A stretch of DNA of 64,000 nucleotides from JAQUGA01 sp038210985. GTDB taxonomy: Bacteria; Bacteroidota; Bacteroidia; Bacteroidales; WCHB1-69. Where the stretch lies: NCBI GenBank assembly GCA_038210985.1, contig JBBQWB010000001.1, positions 1 to 64,000 of the forward strand. Reading direction: 5' to 3'. Shown here one piece after another: positions 1 through 9,200 of this stretch. The notes under the pieces were generated by a model, which was not told the origin of the DNA, did not search any database, and worked only from the letters and a program-made list of their open reading frames with translations. A program made the position numbers and the translations under genes. The first letter of the stretch is position 1. Each line of letters opens with the position of its first letter.

Positions 1-58
1 AATTCTTTGCAAATAAAAAATGCCGTTTTAAAACGGCATTTTTTATTTGCAAAGAATT
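1..58. terminator. 58-bp perfect palindrome, bidirectional terminator
   Basis: Two 29-nt arms are exact reverse complements with no spacer between them. The centre is GC-richer (TGCCG/CGGCA) and the outer parts are A/T-rich, so either strand would give a stem followed by a U-rich tract. It lies 5 bp beyond the stop codon of the last exbD gene and most simply ends that minus-strand operon. The arm length and perfection are unusual for a terminator. Confidence 0.75.
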
Positions 59-63
59 ATCAA

Positions 64-525
64 TTACTGAGTTTTTTTACGCGTTGCATAACTAATTTTA
101 CGCGAGTCGGCTTTTCTAAGCTCTTGTTTAACATCGGTAACAATACCCATTTTTACTTCTCCATCAACTTTTAATGAATTTGTTATTTGGCTACGCTCAT
201 AGTCGGGTCGAGCCAATTTTTCTTTTGTTACAAATTCAGGTATATTGGCAGGTTCGGCAAATTGGTCATTAAGTTGAATTCGTGGAGCGGTACCATATAT
301 TTGAGATTTCATAGGAACTCCAATATAAATACTGCTAACTAAACTCTTTTTTTCCAGTTTTTGATATTCGGTTGCTTGTGGAGGTGCTACTCTTACAAAT
401 AATGTATCTTCTCTCATTTTGGTAATTACCATAAAGAAGAAAAGAAACATAAAAATAATATCACCCATAGAACCCGTGTTAATAGCGGGCACTTCTTTAC
501 TGCCTGATTTAGTGAATCTTCCCAT
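64..525 (-). CDS. exbD: ExbD/TolR-family biopolymer transport protein (second copy)
   Basis: This 153-residue protein has the ExbD layout: a short cytoplasmic N-terminus, one membrane helix (about residues 20-37) and a periplasmic domain. Asp22 in the GSMGD segment at the start of the helix matches the conserved proton-coupling aspartate of ExbD/TolR. With ExbB it should form the inner-membrane proton channel that energises TonB-dependent outer-membrane transport or a related process. It is the last gene of a four-gene minus-strand operon, 3 bp after the other exbD, and a strong palindromic terminator follows. Bacteroidota often carry two dissimilar ExbD proteins side by side. The family is secure; the process energised is inferred. 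Confidence 0.9.
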   Translation of the reverse strand: MGRFTKSGSKEVPAINTGSMGDIIFMFLFFFMVITKMREDTLFVRVAPPQATEYQKLEKKSLVSSIYIGVPMKSQIYGTAPRIQLNDQFAEPANIPEFVTKEKLARPDYERSQITNSLKVDGEVKMGIVTDVKQELRKADSRKISYATRKKTQ

Positions 526-528
526 GTT

Positions 529-1098
529 TTATCCTCCTATGTTTTTAGGTTCAGCTTCGGAAATACTTGTTGGTATAGCTTTTAAAAGAGATTTTCGTTG
601 ATCTTCGTTTGTAATATCAACATATTTCTTTCCAAATTTTTGCATCGACAATTTATCTCGCAATTCATTGTAAGCTTTTGTAAGCTCATTTTGAACGCTG
701 ATATACATTTTGTAGGAAGTTCCTCTATCGTTTTGTAAAGATATAACACCTTTACTTATTCGAACTTCGCCCAAATAATCAATGGTTTCAATTTTATAAT
801 CGGAAAGAGTTATATCCTCCGATGGGTTTTCTATAAAATTAATAGCTTTTTCTTTTAAATCATCCACAATACCAGGTTCACCATTAATTAAAAGTTGGTC
901 GTACTGATTAACAAGAACCTCCATAACATTTCGTTTATTAATATCTGGAGCTTTTTGATCTTTTGGAACAGGAGGTGGCAAAACTCTTGAAATACCTTGA
1001 TCGGTATTTATGGAAGAAGTAAGCAAAAAGAATGTTAGCAGAAGAAACGAAATGTCTGCCATAGATCCTGAGTTTATTTCAGGGGTTTTTTTTCCCAT
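529..1098 (-). CDS. exbD: ExbD/TolR-family biopolymer transport protein (first copy)
   Basis: This 189-residue ExbD-like protein has one helix at about residues 13-31 that begins with a GSMAD motif, whose Asp15 is the expected proton-carrying residue. The periplasmic part, about 155 residues, is longer than in the downstream copy and contains the proline-rich PPPVPKD linker just after the membrane, as in many Bacteroidota ExbD proteins. It lies 12 bp after a small membrane-protein gene and 3 bp before the second exbD, so the genes are surely co-transcribed. The two ExbD proteins are diverged and may form a mixed complex or serve different partners; the sequence does not decide this. Confidence 0.9.
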   Translation of the reverse strand: MGKKTPEINSGSMADISFLLLTFFLLTSSINTDQGISRVLPPPVPKDQKAPDINKRNVMEVLVNQYDQLLINGEPGIVDDLKEKAINFIENPSEDITLSDYKIETIDYLGEVRISKGVISLQNDRGTSYKMYISVQNELTKAYNELRDKLSMQKFGKKYVDITNEDQRKSLLKAIPTSISEAEPKNIGG

Positions 1099-1110
1099 AG
1101 CTTTATTTTT

Positions 1111-1545
1111 TTAATTTTTGAATCTACTTGCAACAGTTGTCCATGCAATGGCTAAAATAGCACAAGTTATCATAATATAAGTTGAAAGCAAGCCTGCACC
1201 GATTAATTTAGACATGTGATCTGTTACGGCAAATTTTTGTTCAATTAATGAATTTTGAGGAAAAGAAAGAAGATAAGCTATAATAAATAAACCTACCACT
1301 ATAGCTACTCCAATCATTCCTGCTTTTGCTTGTTTAAAGTTTTTGATTAATTGATATATAACAAATCCCAATAAAATGATTGCAGCTGCAATCATCAAAC
1401 CGTATGTTACATATAAACTAAAAGATTGGTAAAAGACTGATTTGTCAGGTTCTGAAGCATTATACTTCATTGCAAATACCACAATAGATGCGGATGACAA
1501 AACTGCCAATATCGAAATAATTATATTTATAATTTTAGTTTTCAT
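1111..1545 (-). CDS. Small four-helix membrane protein of the exb operon
   Basis: This 144-residue protein shows four hydrophobic stretches, at about residues 5-26, 44-66, 75-95 and 115-138, joined by short charged loops. I recognise no catalytic motif. Its place between exbB and the two exbD genes, with 12 bp to the next gene, suggests an accessory part of the same proton-channel complex. A membrane protein of this kind is commonly found at this spot in Bacteroidota Exb clusters, but its function is not established to my knowledge. It is a real gene by operon position and composition; any specific role is inference. Confidence 0.8.
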   Translation of the reverse strand: MKTKIINIIISILAVLSSASIVVFAMKYNASEPDKSVFYQSFSLYVTYGLMIAAAIILLGFVIYQLIKNFKQAKAGMIGVAIVVGLFIIAYLLSFPQNSLIEQKFAVTDHMSKLIGAGLLSTYIMITCAILAIAWTTVASRFKN

Positions 1546-1595
1546 GTTTTTTTGTTTTTAATCGATAAATATTTGTTTTTCAAAACATGGAAAAA

Positions 1596-2435
1596 CTATT
1601 TTTTATTTTTTATAATAATGTCCATAAAAGAAATAGTTGCATCTTCCATTGTATTAACTAAACCTTCAATTTTTGAAATAAGGTAATTATAAAAAACTTG
1701 TAAAATAATTGCAACGATAAGTCCAAAAACAGTTGTTAAAAGAGCTACTTTCATACCACCCGCAACAACGGTTGGAGAAATATCACCAGCTACTTCAATA
1801 GCATCAAATGCCTGAACCATTCCGATAACTGTTCCTAAGAAACCAAGCATTGGAGCAAGAGCGATAAATAATCCTACCCAAATTAAATTAGTTTCTAAGC
1901 GACCCATTTGAACACCACCATAAGAAACCACTGATTTTTCAACGATATCAATGTCTTGGTCAATTCTGTCTAGCCCTTGGAAAAAGACACTAGCTAATGG
2001 ACCACGTGTGTTGCGACAAAGTTCTTTAGCTTCAGCAGCACCACCTTTTTTCATTGCTTCTTCGATGTTTAATAATAATTTTTTAGAGTTAGTAGTAGCT
2101 AAGTTCAGATAAATGATACGTTCTACAACTAAAGATAAACCAAGAATTAAACAAATTAAAATTGGAGCCATCCATCCAGCACCACCTTCAATAAATTTGT
2201 CTTTTAATACTTGATGAAACGATCTTTCTTTTTGTTCAACTGGTTTTTCAGCATCCACAGCGACTGTAGCAGCAGAGTCTGGTACTTGAACAGCAGCAGT
2301 GTCGGTTGTTGTAGCCTCAGTCTTTTTTTCTGTTTTTGCAACGTCTTTGGTTTTAGCACCTTGTGCCATAGTTACATTCGTTAAGCCGAATGTTAGGATT
2401 CCTGCAATCGCAATTAAAGCAATTAATTTTTTCAT
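1596..2435 (-). CDS. exbB: MotA/TolQ/ExbB proton channel family protein
   Basis: This 279-residue ExbB-type protein has an N-terminal extension seen in many Bacteroidota: a cleavable-looking signal segment ending near Ala24-Gln25, then a Lys/Ala/Thr/Val-rich periplasmic stretch to about residue 75. The channel domain has three membrane helices near residues 88-112, 183-208 and 225-250, including the typical LAPMLGFLGTVIGM segment. It forms the channel scaffold with the two ExbD proteins encoded downstream. It is the first gene of the operon; tRNA-Ser lies about 75 bp upstream in the same direction. Confidence 0.92.
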   Translation of the reverse strand: MKKLIALIAIAGILTFGLTNVTMAQGAKTKDVAKTEKKTEATTTDTAAVQVPDSAATVAVDAEKPVEQKERSFHQVLKDKFIEGGAGWMAPILICLILGLSLVVERIIYLNLATTNSKKLLLNIEEAMKKGGAAEAKELCRNTRGPLASVFFQGLDRIDQDIDIVEKSVVSYGGVQMGRLETNLIWVGLFIALAPMLGFLGTVIGMVQAFDAIEVAGDISPTVVAGGMKVALLTTVFGLIVAIILQVFYNYLISKIEGLVNTMEDATISFMDIIIKNKK

Positions 2436-2511
2436 GTTTTTAATTATTGATTATTCGTTTAATTTAACTAATTTATTTCTATTTTATTATATTTCAATTC
2501 AATTTTATTTG

Positions 2512-2599
2512 CGGAGAGAATGGGATTCGAACCCATGAAACGCTTTCGGCATTTACACACTTTCCAGGCGTGCGCCTTCGACCACTCGGCCATCTCTCC
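2512..2599 (-). tRNA. tRNA-Ser (anticodon GGA)
   Basis: Read on the minus strand, the 88-nt sequence forms a 7-bp acceptor stem (GGAGAGA with TCTCTCC), a D arm containing GCCGAGTGGT, an anticodon loop with GGA, a long class II variable arm and a T loop with GGTTCGAATCC. The long variable arm and the GGA anticodon identify serine. No CCA is encoded; the discriminator base is G. Confidence 0.97.
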
Positions 2600-2685
2600 C
2601 TGCGAAATTAGTCCATTCGAATCTCATTTCAGCCTGCTAATGTACAAAAAAATATTTATTCTCAAATTTATTTTATTTTTTTGAA

Positions 2686-3714
2686 TTAATTTTCAACACT
2701 CATTTCTCCTCTTATTGATTTTTGAAATAAAACTCGAGTTTCGGAAACTCCTTTTTCGGTTCCAAATAAATACATTAATTTTGTAACAGCCGATTCGGTA
2801 GTTATGTCATAACCACCTAAAATACCGATGTCTTCGAGTTGTTTTCCAGTTTCATATTTTCCCATTTGAACACTGCCACCCTTACATTGAGTTACGTTTA
2901 CAATCAAAATCTGTTTATTAATTGCACGTACTAATTCGTTTATGAAAAGTTGTGAAGTTGGAGCATTTCCCGAACCAAAGGTTTCTAAAATTAGAGCTTT
3001 TAGTCCTTCGGTGTCCACAATCGAACGGATTACTTCGGGTCGTATTCCTGGAAATAATTTTAATACAGCAATATTATCATTTAACTTTTTATTTACAGAT
3101 AACTTTTTAAAATTAGGTTTCAATATGGCTTCGTAATTATATTTTATGTTTACTCCTACTTCGGCTAATGGAGGATAATTGGGCGACATAAATGCCTGAA
3201 AGTTTTCGGCATTGTTTTTAAATGTACGATTTCCTCGATAAATTTTATTTTCGAAGCAAATACAAACTTCGGGAATTATTGGAGTTTCATCATCGTAAGC
3301 AGCCGAAACTTCAATAGCATTTATAATATTGTCTCGTCCATCGCTACGAATAACTCCAAGTGGAAGTTGAGAACCCGTTAAAACAACTGGTTTGTTTAAG
3401 TTATTCAACATAAAACTTAATGCCGATGCAGTGTAGGACATAGTGTCTGAGCCATGCAAAACAACAAATCCATCATAATCTTCATAATTTTTTTCGATGC
3501 AAGTTGCTAATTTAATCCAAAATTCTACGCTAACATTTGACGAGTCGATAAGATTTGGAAAGGTGTAAAAATCAATATTGTAATTAAATAATTTAAGCAT
3601 TGGAATATGTACATACACATCGTCAAAGTTAAATGGCTTTAAAGCTCCATTTCTTTCATCTTTTATCATTCCGATGGTTCCACCAGTGTATATAACTAGA
3701 ATTTTTCTTTCCAT
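2686..3714 (-). CDS. ansA: Type I (cytoplasmic) L-asparaginase
   Basis: This 342-residue asparaginase hydrolyses L-asparagine to aspartate and ammonia. Both catalytic threonine motifs are visible: TGGTIG at residues 10-15 and HGSDTM at residues 87-92. There is no signal peptide, which fits the cytoplasmic type I enzyme, and the length is normal. Its ATG overlaps the stop codon of the upstream tatD gene by one base (TAATG at 3712-3716), indicating translational coupling. Confidence 0.93.
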   Translation of the reverse strand: MERKILVIYTGGTIGMIKDERNGALKPFNFDDVYVHIPMLKLFNYNIDFYTFPNLIDSSNVSVEFWIKLATCIEKNYEDYDGFVVLHGSDTMSYTASALSFMLNNLNKPVVLTGSQLPLGVIRSDGRDNIINAIEVSAAYDDETPIIPEVCICFENKIYRGNRTFKNNAENFQAFMSPNYPPLAEVGVNIKYNYEAILKPNFKKLSVNKKLNDNIAVLKLFPGIRPEVIRSIVDTEGLKALILETFGSGNAPTSQLFINELVRAINKQILIVNVTQCKGGSVQMGKYETGKQLEDIGILGGYDITTESAVTKLMYLFGTEKGVSETRVLFQKSIRGEMSVEN

Positions 3715-4499
3715 TAATTAATCGGTTTTAATTTAAATAATTTAATAGAATTTGTGGTAGTAATTTGTGCCACTTCTTCTATGGTAATTTGTAAAATCTC
3801 GGATATTTTAGATGCAATTAACGGAATATATGAGCTTTCGTTTCGTTTACCACGATGTGGCACTGGCGGTAAATATGGAGAATCCGTTTCTAAAACTAAA
3901 TTATTAACTCCAATTTGTTTTATAACTTCTGCCAATTTTGAATTTTTATAGGTAATAGGTCCACCAATTCCTAATAAAAATCCAAAATCTAAAATCTGTT
4001 TAGCTTGCTCGTAACTGCCCGAAAAACAATGAAATATTCCCTTTAATCCGATGTTTTTGTAAATGTTTAATATTTCGAAAATCTCTGCATGAGATTCGCG
4101 ACTGTGAATAATCAATGGTAAATCGTATTTTAACGACCAATTGATATGAATGGATAAGGATTCTTTTTGTTGAGCTAAAAAAGTTTTATCCCAATATAAA
4201 TCAATTCCTGTTTCGCCAATTCCTTTAATTAAATTCAAATTTGACTCCATAAAGTTTTGAATAAAATTAATTTCCTGATTGTAATTTTCTTTCACATCTG
4301 TTGGATGTAATGCCATCATTGGGAAGCAGTTTTCGGGAAATAAATTACAAACATCCATTAACGAATTGATGCTTAAAGAATCGATATTTGGCAGAATTAT
4401 ATATTTAACTTCTTTATCTATTGCGCGTTGTATTGCTTCGGAGCGGTCGGCATCAAAAGCTTCAAGATAGAGATGGGAATGTGTATCTATAAAAATCAT
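3714..4499 (-). CDS. tatD: TatD-family metal-dependent hydrolase/DNase
   Basis: This protein of about 261 residues belongs to the TatD family of TIM-barrel metallohydrolases, several of which act as 3'-5' DNases. Visible metal-site motifs are the N-terminal DTHSH, the GIGETGID glutamate, IIHSRESH, FHCFSGS and LETDSPYLPP. I start it at 4499, where MIFIDTHSH begins, because the family begins just before the first HxH motif; an in-frame ATG ten codons upstream adds a non-conserved extension. It is coupled to ansA downstream. Ahead of it lies the repeat-rich spacer up to 5258. Confidence 0.9.
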   Translation of the reverse strand: MIFIDTHSHLYLEAFDADRSEAIQRAIDKEVKYIILPNIDSLSINSLMDVCNLFPENCFPMMALHPTDVKENYNQEINFIQNFMESNLNLIKGIGETGIDLYWDKTFLAQQKESLSIHINWSLKYDLPLIIHSRESHAEIFEILNIYKNIGLKGIFHCFSGSYEQAKQILDFGFLLGIGGPITYKNSKLAEVIKQIGVNNLVLETDSPYLPPVPHRGKRNESSYIPLIASKISEILQITIEEVAQITTTNSIKLFKLKPIN

Positions 4500-4624
4500 G
4501 AGGCAAAAGTAATTGATTTTTTCAATCATTAGGTGTTGAAATCTAATATGAAGCCTTATTGACCTTAAATGTCTTCCGCCTTGTCGAAAACGTATATGGT
4601 TTTTTAAAAAATAGCAAAGAATTT

Positions 4625-4656
4625 ATTACACAGTTCGCCGCGGCGAACTGTGTAAT
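4625..4656. repeat. 32-bp perfect palindrome
   Basis: The two 16-nt halves are exact reverse complements centred between 4640 and 4641, with a GCCG|CGGC core flanked by ACAGTTC/GAACTGT. The core is GC-rich compared with the surroundings, but there is no T-run and no adjacent gene end, so a terminator role is not obvious. Confidence 0.85.
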
Positions 4657-4662
4657 TATGGT

Positions 4663-4739
4663 TGTCATGCAGAGCAAAACGTAGTGAAGCGTTGGCATCT
4701 ATAACGATAATAGATTCCTCACTACGTATACCAATGACA
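4663..4739. repeat. Intergenic inverted repeat (TGTCAT ... ATGACA type)
   Basis: Outer arms TGTCAT (4663-4668) and ATGACA (4734-4739) enclose perfect 9-bp inner arms, ACGTAGTGA (4679-4687) and TCACTACGT (4719-4727). A related motif with TGTCATTCTG recurs near 20211-20278. This resembles the dispersed palindromic intergenic repeats common in Bacteroidota genomes. Confidence 0.65.
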
Positions 4740-4838
4740 GAATTCAGCATCATTCTCATTTATAACTGATTGTGAATTTGATTCGATGTTAATGTCCGAT
4801 GGACAAATTTTTCAATTGATAGTGTTTTTTTTATTAAT

Positions 4839-4959
4839 GGGGGCTTCTAAAAATTAGATTTTTTGAGGCGATTAAGATTTTGAAACCACAGAATACTCTA
4901 GTATTCTGTGGTTTCAAAATTGAAAAGCAACGATGAGAAAGCAATTTTTAGAAGTCACC
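4839..4959 (+). mobile_element. MITE-like element, family A, copy 1 (121 bp)
   Basis: The ends are GGGGGCTTCTAAAAATT and, inverted, GGTGACTTCTAAAAATT, so the 17-bp terminal inverted repeats differ at only two positions. The flanks carry a possible 4-bp target duplication, TAAT (4835-4838 and 4960-4963). The interior is almost wholly a 20-bp perfect inverted repeat (about 4877-4920). The outer 40 or so bp on each side match the element at 60503-60697, which is in the opposite orientation and has a different interior. There is no transposase, so it is a non-autonomous element whose parent IS is not in the window. Confidence 0.8.
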
Positions 4960-5258
4960 TAATGTCAAAGTTCTAACGGACTATCAAATTATTGCCCGTA
5001 GGGCATTAATTTCAATAAAAACTTCTTGTTTTATGTAAAAAACTTCCACGTAGTGGGTTAACAGCCTGATTCCTATGGTATTATCACGCTGTCATTAACC
5101 CTTTATTTCCAAATTTTTGCATGAAGTCTCGGAATGACAAATCGCTGTGGTAAACGATAATTTTTTCAATATAAAAAAACAGCTAGCTTTGTAAAACGAT
5201 GTCCCCAAAAAGAATATAATAATGTAAAACAAATAAATCTATCTTTGTAAAAAAAAGT

Positions 5259-6242
5259 TTGAATAAAATTCTGTTTATTAGGTTTAGTTCTATTGGCGAT
5301 ATCGTTTTAACATCACCAGTGGTTCGCTGTGTAAAGTTTCAATTTCCTCAAGCTGAAATACATTTTGCAGTAAAAAAAGCATTTTCCGAAATTGTTTTAA
5401 ATAATTCAAATATTGATAAAGTTCATGTTTTAGAAAAAGATGAAAAAAGTTTTATTGAGAATTTAAAATGCGAACATTTTGATTTAGTCATCGACTTACA
5501 TAATAGCTTGCGTTCGAATAAAATAAAGCACAAATTAAAAGTGCCATACACTACTTTCCCAAAATTGAATATTGAAAAATGGCTTTTGGTTAATTTTAAA
5601 ATCAACTTATTGCCTAATATCCACGTGGTTGACAGATATTTTCAATCGGTTGAAAAAATGGGAGTTCGAAACGATTTAAAAGGATGTGATTTTTTTATTC
5701 CCGAAAACACAGCAATTCCATCTGATTTAGATGCATTTATTCTTGAGGAAAGCCCTATTGCAATTGCCGTTGGGAGTAAGCACAACACAAAGCAAATTCC
5801 AATTGAAAAACTACATGAACTTTTCGCTAAGTTAACTCAGCACTTTTTACTTTTAGGAGGGAAAGAAGATTTTGAGAAAGGGGAACAAATTAAAAAGGGT
5901 TTTGAACATCGGGTAATAAATACTTGTGGCTTGTTATCTATTATGGAATCGGGTTTAGCATTAAAAAAATGCGGGATAATTATCACTGGCGATACTGGAT
6001 TAATGCATATTGCTTCGGCGCTTAATATTCGGATAATATCTATTTGGGGAAATACGGTTCCTGCTTTCGGAATGTATCCGTATATGCCTCAATCACCTGA
6101 TTTATTTTCAATTATCGAGGTTGGAAAATTAAAATGTCGTCCTTGCAGTAAACTTGGTTATGAAAAATGTCCCAAAAAACATTTCAAGTGCATGCTCGAA
6201 ATCAACATGAATGAAGTTTCGGAAATGATAGAAAAAAGATAG
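5259..6242 (+). CDS. Glycosyltransferase family 9 heptosyltransferase
   Basis: This 327-residue protein begins MNKILFIRFSSIGDIVLTSP, the classic start of ADP-heptose:LPS heptosyltransferases, and carries the C-terminal nucleotide-binding pattern TGDTGLMHIASAL. It should add heptose to the LPS inner core at the cytoplasmic face of the inner membrane. A heptose-1-phosphate adenylyltransferase (43132) and a Kdo transferase (48964) elsewhere in the window fit the same pathway. The start codon is TTG; no ATG offers a better N-terminus. A TATCTTTG box at 5240-5247, matching the Bacteroidota -7 element, would leave only a few bases of leader. It converges with the next gene, one base apart. Confidence 0.88.
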   Translation: MNKILFIRFSSIGDIVLTSPVVRCVKFQFPQAEIHFAVKKAFSEIVLNNSNIDKVHVLEKDEKSFIENLKCEHFDLVIDLHNSLRSNKIKHKLKVPYTTFPKLNIEKWLLVNFKINLLPNIHVVDRYFQSVEKMGVRNDLKGCDFFIPENTAIPSDLDAFILEESPIAIAVGSKHNTKQIPIEKLHELFAKLTQHFLLLGGKEDFEKGEQIKKGFEHRVINTCGLLSIMESGLALKKCGIIITGDTGLMHIASALNIRIISIWGNTVPAFGMYPYMPQSPDLFSIIEVGKLKCRPCSKLGYEKCPKKHFKCMLEINMNEVSEMIEKR

Positions 6243-6243
6243 T

Positions 6244-9200
6244 TTAATTCTTTACAATTTTAAATTGCTTAGGATCTTTGTTGGTAAATACCAATGTAAG
6301 TGTATAAACTCCACGACTTAAACTGCTTAAATCAATTGTTTTATAAGAATCAAAGTTGACAGATTCATGGTAAACAATTTTACCTAAACCATCGCTTATT
6401 CTAATTTCAAGAGGTTCAGCAAAAGAAGCAGATATAGTAATTTGTTCTTTAAATGGATTTGGATATACTTTCAAAAACTCTTGATTTGAGTTACACGAAG
6501 CCGTTACTGGTCCATAGAAAGTTATTTTTCCATCAAAATCAACTTGTTTTATACGATAATAGGCAAACTTGTCAAAACTTTGATCAATATAAAAATACTT
6601 CTTTAAAATATTGGAATTTCCTGCTCCTTCTATTCTTGCTATTTGAATATAAGTAGTTGCGTTTGAGCTTCTTTCTATTATAAAATGACTATTATTGATT
6701 TCAGTAGCTGTTTCCCAATTAAGTTTTATTACTCCATCGAAACATTGGTGATTAAAAGAAATCAATTCGACTGGTAAATTCTCGGGTGGAGTATATTTTA
6801 ATATCCCAATTCCTTTTTCCGAAAATGAGTTACATGCATTGCGCGATGCAAAACCATCGGGAACAGACCCCGAGACAAAAATACTTGTTACTGGCGGTAA
6901 TATCCAGCTTGAGCCATTATCATTGTCGAATTCTCTGCTCAATACATTAATAAAACCATCTCGCCATCCTATCGTATCAAATTGATTGTAGTAAAGTTTT
7001 AAATCATAAGTTCCGTCGATAAATCCATTTTTATCAAAAACCCAAACTCCTTCTGGAGCTACATGGGTATAAACAGTGTTGTGTTCTGTAATCGTAGAGG
7101 GGAAATTTTCATTCACATTCACTGGATTTTCCTTAAACCATGAATTTAAGTAAAATGCTCCATTTGGCAAACTATGGTTTATAATAGTTGCTAAATTTCC
7201 ATGAGTATCTAATCCCACCGGAAAATGATAAGTTAGTGCATCGTCATTCATGTATTTTCTTAGAGCAGATGTATTTGAAGTTCCATAAACCCAGCTTTGT
7301 GTACCTGTCGTATTTCCTGTTCCGAGAATTATTCCACTGGAAGCTGGATTGCTAACGATTACCATTTTGCCATTTGTAATAAGTGAACCATTGGTCATAG
7401 TAAGCGCAGAAGTATTTTTTAATACCATATCATGGGTTTGCAACATAACACCCGTAGAGGCATTTGGTGATGAGGTGTTTAAAATAACCACATTTCCAAA
7501 GGCATTATTTACATTATCCCAGTTTGAAGTAACTAATTGATTTGAAGTTCCGTTAAATTTTACGGTTGAAGAAGCATCAGCAAGCACAATATGGGCATTA
7601 TACCATGTTCCTGAATTCTCCCAAGTGGAAGCTGTCAATAAATTGGATGTTCCAGCATTATAAAAATAATCGTTTTTGTAAGTTTTAGAATTATTTATTG
7701 TAAAACCACAGGAAGAACTTATCCAAGTTTTTGCAAATTTTCCATTATTAATTGCACCATCAAAAGTAACTGAACCGCGAACTTTTAATTTTGTGTTTGT
7801 ATATCTATTGTTGGCATCGGTTCCAAAAATAAATTTATTAGTGCCAGTCATGTAGAAATAACTGGTATCATTTGTTTGATTTAAGTGCCCTTCGTTTGTT
7901 ATATTAGATTGTACAATTAATCCAACAGCACCTGGATCCCAATAAACAGTCGTATTTGAAACTGAGTTAGGGCAAGTGCTATTGCTTATTGCCCAACGGA
8001 AAGTGTACGTAATATCAGGCTCTAAACTTGATACTGTAACCACGTTTTGACCTGAAGGTGGACCAGAAGGCGACCAAATAATCCCATTTCCATCTGCGGG
8101 TACTGCACTAACCAACGACCACTGCCCAGTACCTTGCACAGGGTTATTCCCTGTTAAAGTTGCCGAAGAGCCACTTATTAATTGGTTTGGTCCTGCATTA
8201 GCAATAGTTGGTAAGTTATTTCGTAAAGTAACATTTGCTTGACTAACACAACCCAAACCACTTGCAGTTACAGTCCATCTAATTACATTATTGCCAAGTG
8301 ATAAACCACTAATGTCTGTAACATTATTAGTGCTTACCGAAAACGAACCTGTACCGCTAACTACCGACCACTGACCAGAAGCAGGAGCAGGATTATTTCC
8401 AGTTAGACCATTGAAATTGTCGGCACATAAATCGTAAGGATTAGTTGCAGGAGAAGAAATAGTTGCCGATGGAACTGCGTTTTGAGTGATTACAACATCA
8501 TCAGATGTGGAACAGCCGTTTTTTGAAATTGTCCAACGAAATGTATTGTTTCCGTTGTTTAAATTTGAAACCGTTGCATTGTATGTGTTGTTGTTGGGTG
8601 AAAATGTTCCCGAACCAATTATTACGGTCCAAGCTCCCGTTCCAATTGTTGGATTGTTTCCACCAAGTTGAATCAATCCAGTACAAGTTGTTGCGTCGGA
8701 ACCTGCATTTGCAGTTGTTGGAGTGTTATTTATGATACTTACATCATCTGTTGCAGTGCAACCTCCATCGGGTAAGGTAACTTTCCATCTAAGAACACTT
8801 GTGCCAGTGGGAATATTGTTTACAGAAGTGGTAGGAGATGTGTTGTTAGAAAATGCGCAACCAACACAACCACTAACAATTGTCCATAATCCTGTTTCGG
8901 TTGCTAATAAAGCACTTGCTGTCATTGTGCTTGAATTTGAATTACAGATTGTTTTATCTAAACCTGCAATTGCGGTTGGAGCATAATCGCAATATTTAAT
9001 AGTTAAATATGGGCGAGAAGTTCCAGACGCAGAATAACCACTAAATTTAACAAAGTAGCCATCATTAAAAAGTGAACCACCTGTTCCATTATTTGCACCA
9101 TACATACCTAATACATACCAGTTTGCAGATAGTCGAGCTTGAATATCTGAATTCATTGAGGTGCCTGCATTAATATTATAACTTACAATACTTGAGCAAT

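Larger units (their letters stand above)
4530..5258. other. Gene-free, hairpin-rich spacer
   Basis: About 730 bp without a credible gene. It holds a 32-bp perfect palindrome (4625-4656), a long inverted repeat (4663-4739), a 121-bp MITE-like element (4839-4959), a small GCCC/GGGC hairpin near 4993-5006 and an inverted repeat with GGGTTAA/TTAACCC arms near 5056-5102. All reading frames are broken by stops. It looks like an accumulation site for dispersed intergenic repeats. Confidence 0.8.

Noticed and set aside
4787..4806. TGTCCGATGGACA as a further family B element end
   Set aside because: It is a short self-palindrome with no partner end and no flanking duplication.
8486..8986. Overlapping plus-strand open frames inside the 1452-residue protein gene
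   Set aside because: They are antisense shadows of repetitive Ig/PKD-like coding sequence and have no start signals or family patterns.
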